This document shows positions 12,301-23,104 of a stretch of 64,000 nt of DNA, piece by piece. Under the pieces are notes generated by a model. It searched no databases. It was not told where the DNA came from and was given only the letters and a program-made list of their open reading frames with translations. The stretch is from Patagioenas fasciata (taxonomy: Eukaryota > Chordata > Aves > Columbiformes > Columbidae): positions 123,982,661-124,046,660 of the forward strand of contig NC_092522.1 in the NCBI RefSeq assembly GCF_037038585.1, in the 5' to 3' direction. How positions within the stretch are numbered: position 1 is the first letter of the stretch; each line of letters opens with the position of its first letter. Both the position numbers and the translations under genes were made by a program.

Positions 12301-15300
12301 TGACCGTAAAAAGGGGACAAGCCGTGTTTGACGTGTTTAAGTCGCTTTTTCCAGCATTGAGCTGTAGATGCAGCTGACAACCAGATGCAAATGATTTTGA
12401 GTTGTTAGTGATACAGTCAGTACATTGACTCGACTCTTCTTGTGAGATTTAGGCCTCCATCCACTTATGCAATGGAGAATATTTAAATGCCAAGTGTTGG
12501 AGCAAATCTTGCATTTATCTGTCATTATAGAGGATTATTGCAAGGAGACAAATGAATTCTGTGAGATTGCCTTGTTTATCAAGGATCTCCCTTTAATATC
12601 ACTTAAGCCAAAAGTAATTGCTAGTGTGTAGTCTCATCTGGAATGATGATTCGGCAATACAGGTGAGCTGTTTGAGTGCTGGCCCAGCTGCCCACTCACA
12701 AAATGATATTCTGGTGCTTCTTTTCCGTGGACACATTACCGATGGAGTCCCCTCTGTGGCTCTTTCTCAGATGTCCTCTCACTAAGGGTCTATGTTGTGT
12801 TCTCCATCCTTTGCTTCTGGGCAGCTCCCCAGGGATCGGGTCTTCAGCATCTCACCCGGCTCCATGTCTGTGGTGGGAGCAGGAGGAGCCTCAGCACAGG
12901 ACACACGTGGAGCTGCTGCAGAGGGGCCAGAGGAGCCCCAGGAATGATGCGAGGCTGGAACAGCTCTGCTGGGAGGACAGGATGAGAGAGTTGGGGGGTT
13001 CAGCTGGAGAAGAGAAGCTCCGGGGAGACCTTAGTGCAGCCTTTCAGTGCCTAAAAGAGACCCATAAAAAAGATGGGGACAGACTTTTGAGCAGGGCCTG
13101 TTGTGATAGGACAAGAGGTGATGGTTTTAAACTAAAGGAGGGAGATTCAGGCCGGACATGATGCAGAAATTGTTTGTGCTGAGGGTGGTGAGAGCCTGGC
13201 CCAGGTTGGGCAGAGAGGTGGTGGCTGAACCATCCCTGGAGACATCCCAGGCCAGGCTGGATGGGGCTCTGAGCAACCTGAGCTGCTGAAGATGTCCCTG
13301 CTCATGGCAGGGCTGGCACCAGATGAGCTTTGAAGATCCCTTCAACCCAAACCATCCTGTGATCCTGTGACCACCTTTCATGCTTGAGTGCTCCTCCAGC
13401 GTAGGCTTTTGGTGGAGGTGACAGGAGCAGTTAACGGGTGGCTTGCTCAGGTGTAGGTTGCCTATCAACAGCAGCACGATGGCAAAGTGGTCAGAGTGCC
13501 CCGCTGTGACACCAAGATTTGTTTTGGACGGCCACGCTCAGCCAACTGTGAGTGAATTTGGAATCGGTTGAGCCGGCGAGTCTCGTGTGAATTCTATGTG
13601 AGATGATCTACCTCCCTGCACCCACAGGCTCGGGCAGACCCTGCCTGACCAGTGTACGGGGTTGTAAAACAGAACAGAAAAGCCAGATAAAAATCTCTGC
13701 CCCCCCAGGCTGTGTTAGGTAGAGTTATTCTTCAGATTAGATGAATTCTTGGAGCTCGAGGGCATAACAACCACTCTTCATGTAAAATGAATGTCGCAGG
13801 TAATGAAATCTATGTAAAATCAGATCGCTAAAACAATAGGAGTGATTTCCCACAATACAGGGGTTTGCAAAGGTAGCCTGGGAGAGGAAATGAGTTTTGC
13901 GGCTGTCTGAATGCATAGAGAGAGGAAGCAGTGTTTTCTTGAGGTGATGAGCGGGCGTGAAAAGCCGCAGCAGAACCAGCAGAAAAGCAGCAGGAAGGCA
14001 AAGCCATGGCTGGGAGAGAAGGACCAGAGACAACACTTGGGGCAGCAGGTCCGCTGCAAAGCCGTGAGCCCACAAACCATCTTCTCTGCGTTCTGCTGCG
14101 CCGGGGCAAACCCGGCTTGTAGAAAAGTCTCTGTGAACAAACAAGGTCACATCAAAGGAGCACCTGACGCCACCATCAAAGCAATGCGTGAGACGAGTCA
14201 CCGGCTGCCGCTTTGAGTCAAAGTTAATCTGCCTAATGTCTGGTGGAATTTTGTAGAATTTAAGAGGTAACGAAACAATAAAGCTTTTCCTGGCTCTGGG
14301 AGCTGGTTAAAATCTCCTCGTGAGCTGAACCTCACATTACACTTGCTTTCTGATCCAAAAATGAGGTGTCAACTCTCCTGTTCATCATAACAGGGTGTCC
14401 GTGCTACAACCAGAATATTGTCATTTAATTAGCGGAGGTGTCATCTTTCCGTGTTCACATCCATAGCGGTATCTGAACGACACTGCTGTGAATTCAGAGC
14501 AGAGAACTTATCCTTGCTTAGACAAAAAAAGGGAAACATGGAAAGCATGACAAGCTACAGTCGATTCTGAATTATAAAGGGGAGCGGAGACAAAGGGAGT
14601 CCTAAAAGAGGTAACACAGAACATATACTTTAGGCTGTAAGACGGTAATTGAGTATTTACCTTAGAAAAACAAATATATAGAAGATAGGACAGAGATCCC
14701 TGAGTGTGGGGAGGTTGGTTGGTTTAGATGGGATAGTGAGGGAAAAGATTTGTAGTCAATGAGCAGTGAAATTAAGAATAGTAATGACCAGATGCATAGT
14801 GAGGGAAGAGAGGAGAAGAGAGAGAAGAAGAAGAGAGAGAAGAAAAAGGAGAGAGAAGAAGAAGAGAGAGAAGAAAAAGGAGAGAGAAGAAGAAGAAGAG
14901 AGAGAAGAAAAAGAAGAAAGAGAAGAAAAAGAAGAAGAGGAGAAAGAAGGAGAGAGAAGAAGAAGAAGAAGAGAGAAGAAGAAGAGAGAGAAGGACAGAG
15001 AATAATAAGAAGAGAGAAGAATAAGAAGAGAGAGAAGAAAAGAAGAAGAGAAGAGAGAGAAGAAAAGAGAGAAGAAGAGAGAGAAGAAGAAGAAGAAGAG
15101 AGAGAAGAAGAGAGAGAAGAAGAAGAGAGACAAGAAGAAGAGAGAGAAGGACAGAGAATAATAAGAAGAGAGAAGAATAAGAAGAGAGAGAAGAAAAGAA
15201 GAAGAGAAGAGAGAGAAGAAAAGAGAGAAGAAGAGAGAGAAGAAGAAGAAGAGAGAGAAGAAGAAGAGAGAGAAGAAGAAGAAGGAGAGAGAAGAAAAAG

Positions 15301-17824
15301 AAGAGAGAAGAAGAGAGAGAAGAAGAAGAGAGAGGAGAGAGAAGAAGAAAAAGAAGAGAGAAGAAGAGAGAGAAGAAGAGAGAAGAAGAAGAGAGAGAAG
15401 AAGGAGAGAGAGTAAGAGAGAGAAGAAGAAGAAGAGGGAGAAGAGGAGGGCTTGAATTAGAAATTGCCTAGAAGGGCTTATCAAAATTTCGGTGTTGCTT
15501 CATGTGTGTGTGCAATTTATCATAGAGGTGACTTCTGGTAGGTTTGGTTTGTTTTCTGCCTGAACCATCCAGGTCACTTGTTGTTTCTATACAACCAAAA
15601 CAAGAACGCAGCGAGGATAGATTGTGTCTTTGAGCACAAAGCGATACTGCAAAGGTGAAGTGAAAGATTCGTATCTAAAGCGTGAAACCAAGTTAGCAAG
15701 TTTTCTCCGGGGCTCTGATCTGCCTGGAAAGGACCGGGAGGGCTGTTTCCTTCACTCCATGCACACGCGGTTCTGCTGGAAGGCATCTGGCGTTTGTGCT
15801 GCTCGCTGCCAATAAATCAAAAGATTCGCCTCCCACTTTATCAGGAATAATGAATTCCGACCCTGGCCTCGCGCTGGACCCCCGCCAAGACTGCGCCTCA
15901 AGAAAGAGCCCTGCGCCTTCTCATGACAACAGCTCAGCCAAAACGCAACCTCCTTCCCCCCCCGGCCAACCAGCTCGGGCTTCTGGAAACCAGCAGTAAT
16001 TCACTTAGATAATTTATGGCTCTAAAAACAGTTGCGTATTGTACTGGAGTGTTTACCCAATGAGAAAATAATTACTTTCAGTAATTGTTCTGTCAGCAGC
16101 CTGGGCCCAATTTCTGACAAAAAAAGGGGCTGGTTTGCGTGAGAAGGGCACGGTGTTCCGCTGGCCTCCCGAATCCCAGCGCTCGTCTCGTGCTTTTCAT
16201 GTTTCTGAATAGCCGGCCCCATCCTCTCTGCCTGTGCCGTGTGTGGGAATTAAAACTGTTCCTTAAGGGAGGGAAATGGGGTGAGAAACACCCAGTTCAG
16301 CACTGGGAGTGAGACCTTCCAGCCTCGGCTCGCTCCGGTGCCCTTTTCCTTTGCAGCCTTGAGAAACTCATCCTCACTGCCTACATTTTCATAGAATCAT
16401 GGAATAGTTTGGGTTGAAGGGACCTTCAAAGCTCATCCAGTTCCCCCTGCCATGAGCAGGGACATCTTCACCAGCTCAGGTTGCTCAGAGCCCTGTCCAG
16501 CCTGGCCTGGGATGTCTCCAGGGATGGGGATTTCCTTGCATGGAGATCACGGTGCTGCTCCGACACCACGAGCATGGCCACTAGAACACAGCAGAGTTTA
16601 ATATCTTAATTACGATTGCAAGGCCAGGCCCGTGTTCTATCTAAAGATCACAGAGTCATTGAGGTTGGAAAAGACCTTTAAGATTGAGTCCAGCCATAAA
16701 CCTGACACTGCCGAGTCCACCAAGATGACCCATAATTCATTCCCCATAATAGTAGTTGGGTTTGGATAAGTGAATACCAGATACGTGCTGGTGTTGGCTG
16801 CTTTTGAGGATGTGTGTGTTATGGGGTGTGACTCTACTTCTGTATAAGGATAAATGTTGCTTTTAGCGTCTATTTCTACTCTTTATATCTATGGTTTTGT
16901 ATTCATACTGTGCTTTTTAGCCAACCAAGAGCCCAGAGATGCTGGTGATAGGGCTGGGAGATCAACCCAGCCAGCACACAGTTGTTGCTTTATATTCACT
17001 AATTCTGGATTGCAGAGTTGGAATGTGGAAGGGGAATGAACAACTTCCCAGTCAATGTGTTTAAGGACTGACTAAGTTCTTAACAAAATCCTCCTCGTAG
17101 TATGGATTTTACTCCTGGTATTGGAAAAATGTAACAACTGGCCGTGTTCTGGTGTACTTCATTTTCAGAGTCTGGAATATTCCTGTTCTGCCAGTTAATT
17201 ATACGGACTTTATTAATAGATGCATATAAATGTATATGCATACACATTTACATAAACATATACAAGGAGAAGTATTTGGCTATGAAAGCAATGAATAACT
17301 AACCTGTTGGACAGGCAGTCCTCCAGCCTTATTTATGTGACAAGTTACATGGACTTAACAGAAAACTCTTGAACTGATTTAGCTAAACTTGTCTTGCTGT
17401 GAATTCCCTTAAGCTGATGTAGCATATTTAGCGATTTTAGCTTAAATGAGTAAATCTCAAGCTAAGGGCATGTGTCTGAGTGCTGTAAACTTACCATTAC
17501 CTTAAAGACTAGAAAGTTGCCACCTTCCTCTGGGCCGCTGCATCCAATCGTGCGCTCTCAGGTGCAAGATGAAATGTGTTATCTCAAACCGTGGCTTTTT
17601 GGGTGGCAACATCACAAGGGATTTTCTTTTTCTCAGCCCCAGGGAAGCAGCTCCATAAGGTTTGTTAATACTGTTCTGTTCCACTCTGCAGGAGAAAGAA
17701 AGGAGGAGGGGAGACCCCGGACCTCAGCCGGCAGGCAGCGGAGAGAAAAAAGAGAGCGAGTCGTGGATCTAATAAGCTCCATAAAGCAAAATCACTGGCA
17801 AGTATCACCCGCTTGGAATCATAG
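271..17824 (+). CDS. FBXO16: FBXO16, F-box only protein 16 (5' partial; five exons in window)
   Basis: F-box proteins bind SKP1 through the F-box and present substrates to SCF (SKP1-CUL1-RBX1) ubiquitin ligases; substrates of FBXO16 are poorly defined. Five GT-AG exons join in one frame: 271-306, 6974-7180, 9312-9476, 10171-10376, 17692-17824, giving 248 residues before a TAG. The F-box spans the second and third exons in the window ([20 protein letters not shown], then the [16 protein letters not shown] segment). After it come the family-typical [18 protein letters not shown] block and a basic tail with LPPWRS and IRFNYLDN. The mammalian protein is about 290 residues, so roughly 33 N-terminal residues and the start codon should lie upstream of base 1. 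Identity rests on strong recalled similarity across all exons. The last exon is less certain than the others because its C-terminus is diverged. Confidence 0.92.
2585..3607 (+). repeat. Nested CR1: one CR1 inserted into another, both plus strand
   Basis: An outer CR1 (about 2585-2899) stops at CAGTTGGATTCAATT. An inner CR1 of a different subfamily follows (about 2900-3563, ending GGGATTCTGTGAT). The outer copy then resumes (3564-3607, GGTCTCTTCCAACC...ATGATTCCATGATTCC). Intact relatives at 47160-47216 show these two outer parts joined. Confidence 0.85.
6153..6680 (-). repeat. CR1 LINE 3' fragment
   Basis: The fragment starts with three to four CACAGAAT-type octamers (the reversed CR1 3' end) and runs to CACAAGATTCCAGGTG. 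It is the same subfamily as the inner copy at 2900-3563 and the copy at 61423-61926. It ends about 295 bases before the FBXO16 exon at 6974. Confidence 0.92.
6974..7180 (+). CDS. FBXO16: FBXO16 exon with first half of the F-box
   Basis: The exon has 207 bases (69 codons), starting after a TTTCCCCAG acceptor with [13 protein letters not shown] and ending CRCAQ before a GTAAAA donor. It holds [20 protein letters not shown] and [10 protein letters not shown], the N-terminal part of the F-box. Phase is 0 at both ends, so skipping would keep the reading frame but delete half the SKP1-binding domain. Inverted CR1 copies lie on both sides (6154-6680 minus, 8028-8855 plus). Confidence 0.95.
7181..9311. 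other. FBXO16 intron between the two F-box exons
   Basis: This 2.1-kb intron holds a plus-strand CR1 at 8028-8855. The rest is unique AT-leaning sequence in which nothing further was recognised. Confidence 0.85.
8028..8855 (+). repeat. CR1 LINE fragment with internal deletion
   Basis: The fragment starts in the CR1 reverse-transcriptase end region (GTGAACTGGCTGAAGG; ATTCAATATATTCATCAATG, encoding the LFNIFINDL motif). It then jumps at about 8447 from the GGGACCTGGGGGTCCTGG block straight to GTGTGAGGAAAGGCTGAGGG, omitting roughly 250 bases present in other copies. It ends at GTGGTTCTGTGATTCTATGA. Confidence 0.9.
9312..9476 (+). CDS. FBXO16: FBXO16 exon with second half of the F-box
   Basis: The exon has 165 bases (55 codons), from [18 protein letters not shown] to KELRVTRPK. 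The acceptor is TTCCCAG and the donor GTACGT; phase 0 at both ends. It completes the F-box (W..L..LDQLW pattern) and carries the conserved [15 protein letters not shown] block that distinguishes FBXO16 from other F-box proteins. Confidence 0.95.
9477..10170. other. FBXO16 intron, unique sequence
   Basis: This intron of about 0.7 kb has no recognised repeat, gene or RNA. Its polypyrimidine tract before 10171 is strong (CTTTTCTTCTCTCCTATTAG). Confidence 0.85.
10171..10376 (+). CDS. FBXO16: FBXO16 exon encoding the basic C-terminal linker
   Basis: The exon begins after CTCCTATTAG with [14 protein letters not shown] and runs through a Lys/Arg/Ser-rich stretch to [20 protein letters not shown] and [11 protein letters not shown]. 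It ends with two bases (GC) of a split codon before GTAAGA. If the intron is retained, the next codons are GCG TAA, so translation would stop one residue past the donor. That makes 10378-10380 a tempting but probably false terminus for the main isoform, because family members continue for about 45 residues. Confidence 0.93.
10790..11364 (+). repeat. CR1 LINE 3' fragment
   Basis: The fragment runs from GTGTGAGCAGCAGGTCAGGG to CCAATCCTGATTCTGTGATT. It includes the CR1 lines CCTGGGGAGGCCCCATCTGC and CAAACCCGCCTGGACCCACC. It is a close relative, in opposite orientation, of the copy at 50791-51662. Confidence 0.92.
12825..13375 (+). repeat. CR1 LINE 3' fragment, other subfamily
   Basis: CR1-like text with AAAGAGACCCATAAAAAAG, GATTCAGGCCGGACATGATG and CAACCCAAACCATCCTGTGA. 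It shares its subfamily with 37284-37540 (plus) and with 16391 and 28352 (minus). The 5' boundary is uncertain. Confidence 0.8.
14801..15450 (+). repeat. 650-bp pure purine (GA-rich) simple repeat
   Basis: This is nearly uninterrupted GAAGAGAGA/GAAGAA sequence with scarcely any pyrimidine. A block beginning AAGGACAGAGAATAATAAGA occurs at 14991 and again at 15147, and the copies match for about 100 bases or more. This indicates a 156-bp internal duplication. Long open frames on both strands here are low-complexity artefacts. Confidence 0.95.
16391..16531 (-). repeat. CR1 LINE 3' end
   Basis: The sequence begins ATAGAATCATGGAATAGTTT, then GGGTTGAAGGGACC and GCTCAGAGCCCTGTCCAGCC. It is a short, 5'-truncated minus-strand copy. 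Confidence 0.9.
16647..16745 (-). repeat. CR1 LINE 3' end, old fragment
   Basis: ATCACAGAGTCATTGAGGTT and GGAAAAGACCTTTAAGATTG are the reversed 3' end of a CR1. The copy is only about 100 bases long and diverged. Confidence 0.8.
17692..17824 (+). CDS. FBXO16: FBXO16 terminal coding exon, stop TAG at 17822-17824
   Basis: After the acceptor TTCCACTCTGCAG the phase completes the split GC codon to Ala. It then reads [20 protein letters not shown] and a tail [20 protein letters not shown] before LES and TAG. The mammalian C-terminus carries a very similar TPDFSRQ motif and a later basic R-x-RKAQS-type segment, at the same distance from the preceding exon. No start codon is needed here. The surrounding longer open frame at 17472-18125 is in a different phase and is coincidental. 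Confidence is lower than for the other exons because the tail is diverged and the intron is 7.3 kb. Confidence 0.72.
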
Positions 17825-19146
17825 CAACCGCAGCCCAGCGGCAGGGACACCCAGCAACGTTTTGGCTCAGCGCTGTCTGTATGTAAGCAGTGACCTTGTT
17901 ATCTGCTCCTCCATCGCGTATCCCGACAGCCAATTTCCATTGTTTTCCAAAGCACCGGATCAATTCTCTCTCTCAATTCTCAGTTCTCTCCTTAAAGCCG
18001 CTCTTCCGCGCTCACAACTTGTGATCCGAATGGGAGTTTATTCTCTGTTCATCATGCTGAGCCTGAGCGAGCAGCCCCAGGGTCTTTATACTGAGGATGC
18101 TTTGTGCTCCTGGCTGGTAAAATAGGGCGTCCTCCCATGAAAGGAGGCCGGGGAAGTCAGGCTTCCAGAAAATACCCCAGCTCAAAGCTTTTGTAGATAC
18201 GGCAACAGATAACTGTTGGAAGAAGGACGTGCTCACAAGCGTATCGGGGGTTTTTCCAGACCTGGAAGTGTGTTTCCTAAGCGATGAAAGCCAGGGAACG
18301 CATGTGAGTTGAGCTAAAGAAGGTTTCCATGAAAGAGAGGCATTGTGTCCTGAGACTGGGAGGCATTCTCCTGCCCCAAACGCAGCCTGTTGGCGAGGAA
18401 ATAGATTCAGTCAGTGTTAGAGAACGGAAAATATAATTATTCAGCCTGTGTATTGCGTTTTCCATTCCCCGATGGCTTCCTCTGGAGCCCTTAGATCAGA
18501 GCGGCCTTACACGGTTTCATTCCACCATGGCTTCCTGTTCCAAATTTAAAGCTATTTTATTGTCAGTCTAGAAGTGAAAAAATCTTAGTTCGGGGTAAAA
18601 AAAGGTGATTTTGGTTTTCTTTCCCCAGATTTTAGAAAATTAAGTGTTCTTCGAAGTGACTTAACTTGAAACCCACAGTCAGGAAGGCACAGGCACTTAG
18701 TCTGACTCCCACCATGACATCCAAACCCTCCTGCGTAACGTTGGTGGGAGTTTTTGCTATAAATTGCAGCAACAGAGGGTTGAACGGTGTGTGTGGATGT
18801 GTCACCTTCTGTCCCTTCAAAAGGGACGTGATGATTCGAGCAAACAGTCACCAGAAAGCATGTAGCCAACACAAAATGCTCACAGATGTCTATGGGAACA
18901 TGTGGAGTCAGCGGGTACTGAATCCTCACCCCACAAAAAGCCCTGGGACAATCTTCAAGCCACTGCCTCTTTCCAAGCTCCACCATGATCCCTCGGTCCC
19001 TCCTAGGCCGTTAGGACAGCCTAACCTCGGTGACATGAGCCCAGAACAGAGCTCTGTGTCTTGGTGCTGTGCAGTTTTGGTAGCGCTGGCTTCTCTTTGT
19101 GTGAAAAATCTGGTAGTTGCCATGTCACTCTTTCCTAGACCCTTAG

Positions 19147-19434
19147 ATTAAAAATAGGCTTTTATTTCTCTAAAGTTGCCCAAATCTCAGTAGAAGAGCT
19201 GTGTTTCTTATTCTCTGATGTATAACCATGCTGTTAGGCTGGCCATTAATGACTACACGACAGTAAAAGTTAAATTGTGGTACGCTGATTCATAGAAAAT
19301 AATATATATATATATATATATAACTTGCTAGGAATAATCCAAAATTAATTTCCATTTATTATTAAGGTAGCATTGGGAAAACTTGTTGAAATGGAGGCCT
19401 TTGAAAAGACTTGTATTTAACTGAGTCCAAATAA
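19147..19434 (+). terminator. Candidate FBXO16 polyadenylation signals
   Basis: The first plausible poly(A) hexamers noted after the FBXO16 stop are ATTAAA at 19147-19152 and AATAAA at 19429-19434. They would give 3' UTRs of about 1.3 to 1.6 kb. No cleavage site can be proved from sequence, and isolated hexamers occur by chance in AT-rich DNA. Confidence 0.25.
19302..19322. repeat. TA dinucleotide microsatellite
   Basis: About ten TA units occur in an AT-rich context. A length polymorphism would be expected. Confidence 0.95.
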
Positions 19435-22102
19435 AGAGGCTTAATGCTCAAAATCTTTTAGTAAATCCTTAGAAGAACAGACTGTGACGAAAGTGCCCCA
19501 AGCAAGCAAACATCGAGTCAAATGAAAATGAAGCTCTTAAACAGATCAATGATTCAAGGGCAGAAAGTAGGTGAGAATAAAGTAAATTACAGCCAATAAT
19601 GAAGATGTGAAAAGGGCTATTTTATGGAGCTCCAAGCTCCGGAGGCTGATGAACAGCACACAAAAAGAGAAGAAACACGTAATTAAGGTGATGACCTGAG
19701 TCCTGGAATTACATGCACTGGCTCCACGTTTGCGTGTGGTGAATCAGTTCTCCTCCTAGTAAATCTGTGAGGTTTGGGAGTTTATTAGTAATCATGGCAA
19801 CTGTAGCAGAAAATGTGACCAGGCTCACACTTCATTTGGAATAAATTAAATGAGCTAAATTAGAATAAGTAGTAAATTACAATCAATTAAGTTAATTAGG
19901 TCTCGGAACGAAGGGCCGCGTTCTTTCTTATGGATGCGCATGTCTCTGCAGCGGGGAGGGAATTCCTGCTCTCTCTTTACCCAGGGACATGCCTTACTCG
20001 AAGGATACGTCTAGTTGCAGTGTTAACCATCTCTTGAAGCGCTTTGCTGGATCAAGGTTTACGGCTTGTCTATACCCCCGTGATGCTCGCGTTGTCTTCA
20101 GCAGCTGCTCTCCCAATATTTTCTACAGAAAAGCAAAGAATACAACAGGTTGGGTGACTTCTCCAGGCTGGGCATGGAAACCAGATCGGGTTTGGGCCGC
20201 TCTATTGTCCCTCTGTTCACTCTGACGTGGAGCTACGTTGCCCATCATGATTTTTGTCCCTCCAAGTCCCTTCGCAGGTGTCACCGCTGCCACATCAGCA
20301 TCCTTTACACAGAACTTCCACCCAGGACTCTGCTGCAGCTTCTCAGCAAAACAAGAAGTGAAAATTCCCAGATACTTTATTAGGAATGCACAATTTGACA
20401 GATGTTTTTGACAGCTTTGCAAATGACTGCGATGTCAGCAATCAGGAGCCGGTTTTACCTTTTGGGCTGTCTGCTTGTTTCTGTTCGAGACGGCTCCACC
20501 CTCACAGCTGTTGCTGAATTACTGACTTATTTTTAGTACTCACTAAATAACATTTTCTTGACAGGATCAGTCATTCTTGCCCCACTGCCTATATCCTAAG
20601 GTGATAAGATTGCAGCATTTGAAGTCAGGAATAAATTTCCCTATGACGTATCCACAGGGAATTGATGTTTTGAGTATGGACCACATTTACGTACCGTGTG
20701 GGTACAGCCCACATGAAGCTCCTCAGCACTAAGATACAGTCCTCTCAGTGTATATTTATATTCTGCAAACCTTATGTTGAATTTTATTGATTCATACAAG
20801 AAATCCTGTTGAACTTCATGGGTGTATTCCTGAAAGTGAAAATAACTCAGTATAATGTTTGCATATTCAAGCTCAGCTTTTATACGTCACTCTAATTTTA
20901 AAAGTATAACCTGGCTCTAATAATCAATGCCTGTCTGTCCCTTAGAGCTTTGGCCGCCCACATATTGCTTTTTAATGAGTTGCTACATAAATGTTTGGGT
21001 TTGGTAATGTTTGTTCACTATTGTTACCAAATAATTAATATCGATCAATAAAACCCAAAGCTGCCGGTCTGCAACACCTGTGCTTTTTGAATATTTGGGA
21101 TCTTCCTCCAGGAATAAACAATCATGGTGTTGCTAAGGGGATTTTTTTTTGCTTAATTTTTATTTTACTTTAGTAAAATGTTAATTGAACAGGATGTTAA
21201 AACAAACTTCATCCTTTACACTGCGAGACTTCAAACAGCAAGCGAGACTGGGATCAGTAGCAGCCATATGCCCAGGGGAGAATTTGTACATTAACATATG
21301 AACTGATGTAAAGAATCAGTTAATGAGGGTTTGGCTTTACTAGCATCAGTTTCTAATTGGGTCCTTTTGTCCTTAACGTAAATTTCAACCAGAGCACAGA
21401 TCACTGCAAGTAATGCAGATTATGATTTATCATTTCGGTATATCATTTAGGAATGTAATTTATAGAATGGAGATAGAATATATAGAATTTATACAAGTTC
21501 TCAATGGACTCTGACATTTTCAGCCCTCTGAAGCTGTCGGGATGATATGACTTTTACTGCCTTCTCTTCCCAGCTATCACTTTCTGCAGATCTTCAATCT
21601 GTTCCAAAAACACCAGTTCGTCCCAGCTGGGCCGCTCACCAGTCAACTGGTTACCTGCCCTCCGTAGCAGCAGCAAAGATCCTGCTCCAGAGCTCCCAAT
21701 GGAACGCCGGGATCCGACCAGCACCTGTTCGAGCCCCAGTGCCGAAACCATGTGGAAGAGGAGAGAAAGACGTCACAAGGACAAACAGCAGGTCCCCATG
21801 TTAGTGTCCTGCCCTGTGCCACGGGGAGGCTATTGCAGAGATTGCCAAGATCCCAAATTAGCGCGCGGAGGGAAGGAGATGGTACTGACAGTGTATTTCC
21901 GTAGGAGAAGAAGGCAGGCGTTCTGGATGGTGGGAATGCAGATGACAGTGATTCGCTGCATCAAAAGAGAGCATATGGCCAAAGACGTCACATCTAGCAC
22001 TTGTGAGAGCCACCTGCCTGTCACGGCTGTCATCTTGATATTGAACGCTGGCACGGGATTCACACGGGTTTAACTCGCTAATACTCAGTGGCAGAGCAAG
22101 AG

Positions 22103-22678
22103 ATAGAATCACATAATCACAGAATGGTTCTGCTTGGAAAAGACCTTTAAGATCATTGAGTCCAACTGATACCCACCCCGGGCACTGCCCCATGTCCCTG
22201 AGAACCCAATCTCTGTGTATTTTAAACCCCTCCAGGGATGGTGACTCCAGCACTGCCCTGGGCAGCCTGTTCCAATGCCCCACAGCCCTTTGGGGAAGAA
22301 ATTGTTCCCACATCCAACCTCAACCTCCCCTGGTGCAACTTGAGGCCGTTTCCTCTGCTCCTGGCGCTTGTTCCTGGGGAGCAGAGCCCGACCCCCCTGG
22401 CTCCAAGCTCCTTTCAGGCAGTTCAGAGATCAGAAGGTCTCCCCTCAGCTCCTGTTCTCCAGCTGAACCCCCCAGCTCCCTCAGCCGCTCCCATCACACT
22501 TGTGCTCCAGCCCCTCACCAGCTCCGTTCCCTTCTCTCCACTCACTCCAGCACCTCAAGGCCTTTCTTGGCATGAGGGGCCCAGAACTGCCCCCAGGGTT
22601 GGCGGTTTGGCCTCCCCAGTGCCCAGCACAGACGGTCACTGCCCTGGGCCTGCTGGCCACACCAGTGCTGGTACTTAG
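22103..22678 (-). repeat. CR1 LINE 3' fragment
   Basis: The fragment starts TAGAATCACATAATCACAG and carries TTGGGGAAGAAATTGTTCCC and TTTCAGGCAGTTCAGAGATC. It is the same subfamily as 25183, 26629, 30637, 46519 and 53545. The right end abuts sequence leading into a plus-strand CR1. Confidence 0.93.
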
Positions 22679-22879
22679 GTCAGAAGTGACAATGGGCTCA
22701 ATCCAAAGTCCACAGGGACTCTGCCAGGTCCTGGATTGATGCCAGGAGGACCTGAGACAGTTGGGCTGGAAGCAGAACATTCAGCAAATTACTAAAGAAA
22801 GCAATCAGCTCAAGGGAGATGAGGAAGCAACTGCCTTCTAAATGACAGAGCCCAGGGAAGGGCAGAAGATGTGCCAGGG

Positions 22880-23104
22880 AGGGTCAGTGGGACATGAGGC
22901 AAAGGTTCTTCACCCAGAGGTGCTGGACACCGAACAGGCTCCCAGGGAGGTGTCACGGCCCCATCCTGACAGTGTTCAAGAAGAGACTGGACAACGTCCT
23001 CAGGCACACGGGGTGACCTGTGGGGTGTCCTGTGCAGGGACAGGAGTTGGACTCCATGATCCTGGTGGGTCCTTCCAGCTCAGGACATTCTGTGATTCTA
23101 TGAG
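22880..23104 (+). repeat. CR1 LINE 3' end
   Basis: GAGGTGCTGGACACCGAACA, CAAGAAGAGACTGGACAACG and GGACATTCTGTGATTCTATG identify the 3' part of a plus-strand CR1. It is near the minus-strand copy at 22103-22678, so the two are head to head with about 200 bases between them. Confidence 0.85.

Larger units (their letters stand above)
10377..17691. other. FBXO16 last intron (7.3 kb)
   Basis: The intron holds CR1 copies at 10790-11364, 12825-13375, 16391-16531 and 16647-16745, and the GA purine tract at 14801-15450. The remaining stretches (11365-12824, 13376-14800, 15451-16390, 16746-17691) show only chance reading frames and AT-rich unique DNA. If the terminal exon call is wrong, this would instead be intergenic. 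Confidence 0.7.

Noticed and set aside
14756-15484. 218-codon (plus) and 242-codon (minus) frames
   Set aside because: Pure GA/CT simple sequence gives Glu/Arg/Lys or Ser/Leu/Phe polymers; no splice or promoter context.
17472-18125. 217-codon plus-strand frame
   Set aside because: It overlaps the FBXO16 last exon in a different phase; the spliced phase gives the conserved TPDLSRQ motif instead.
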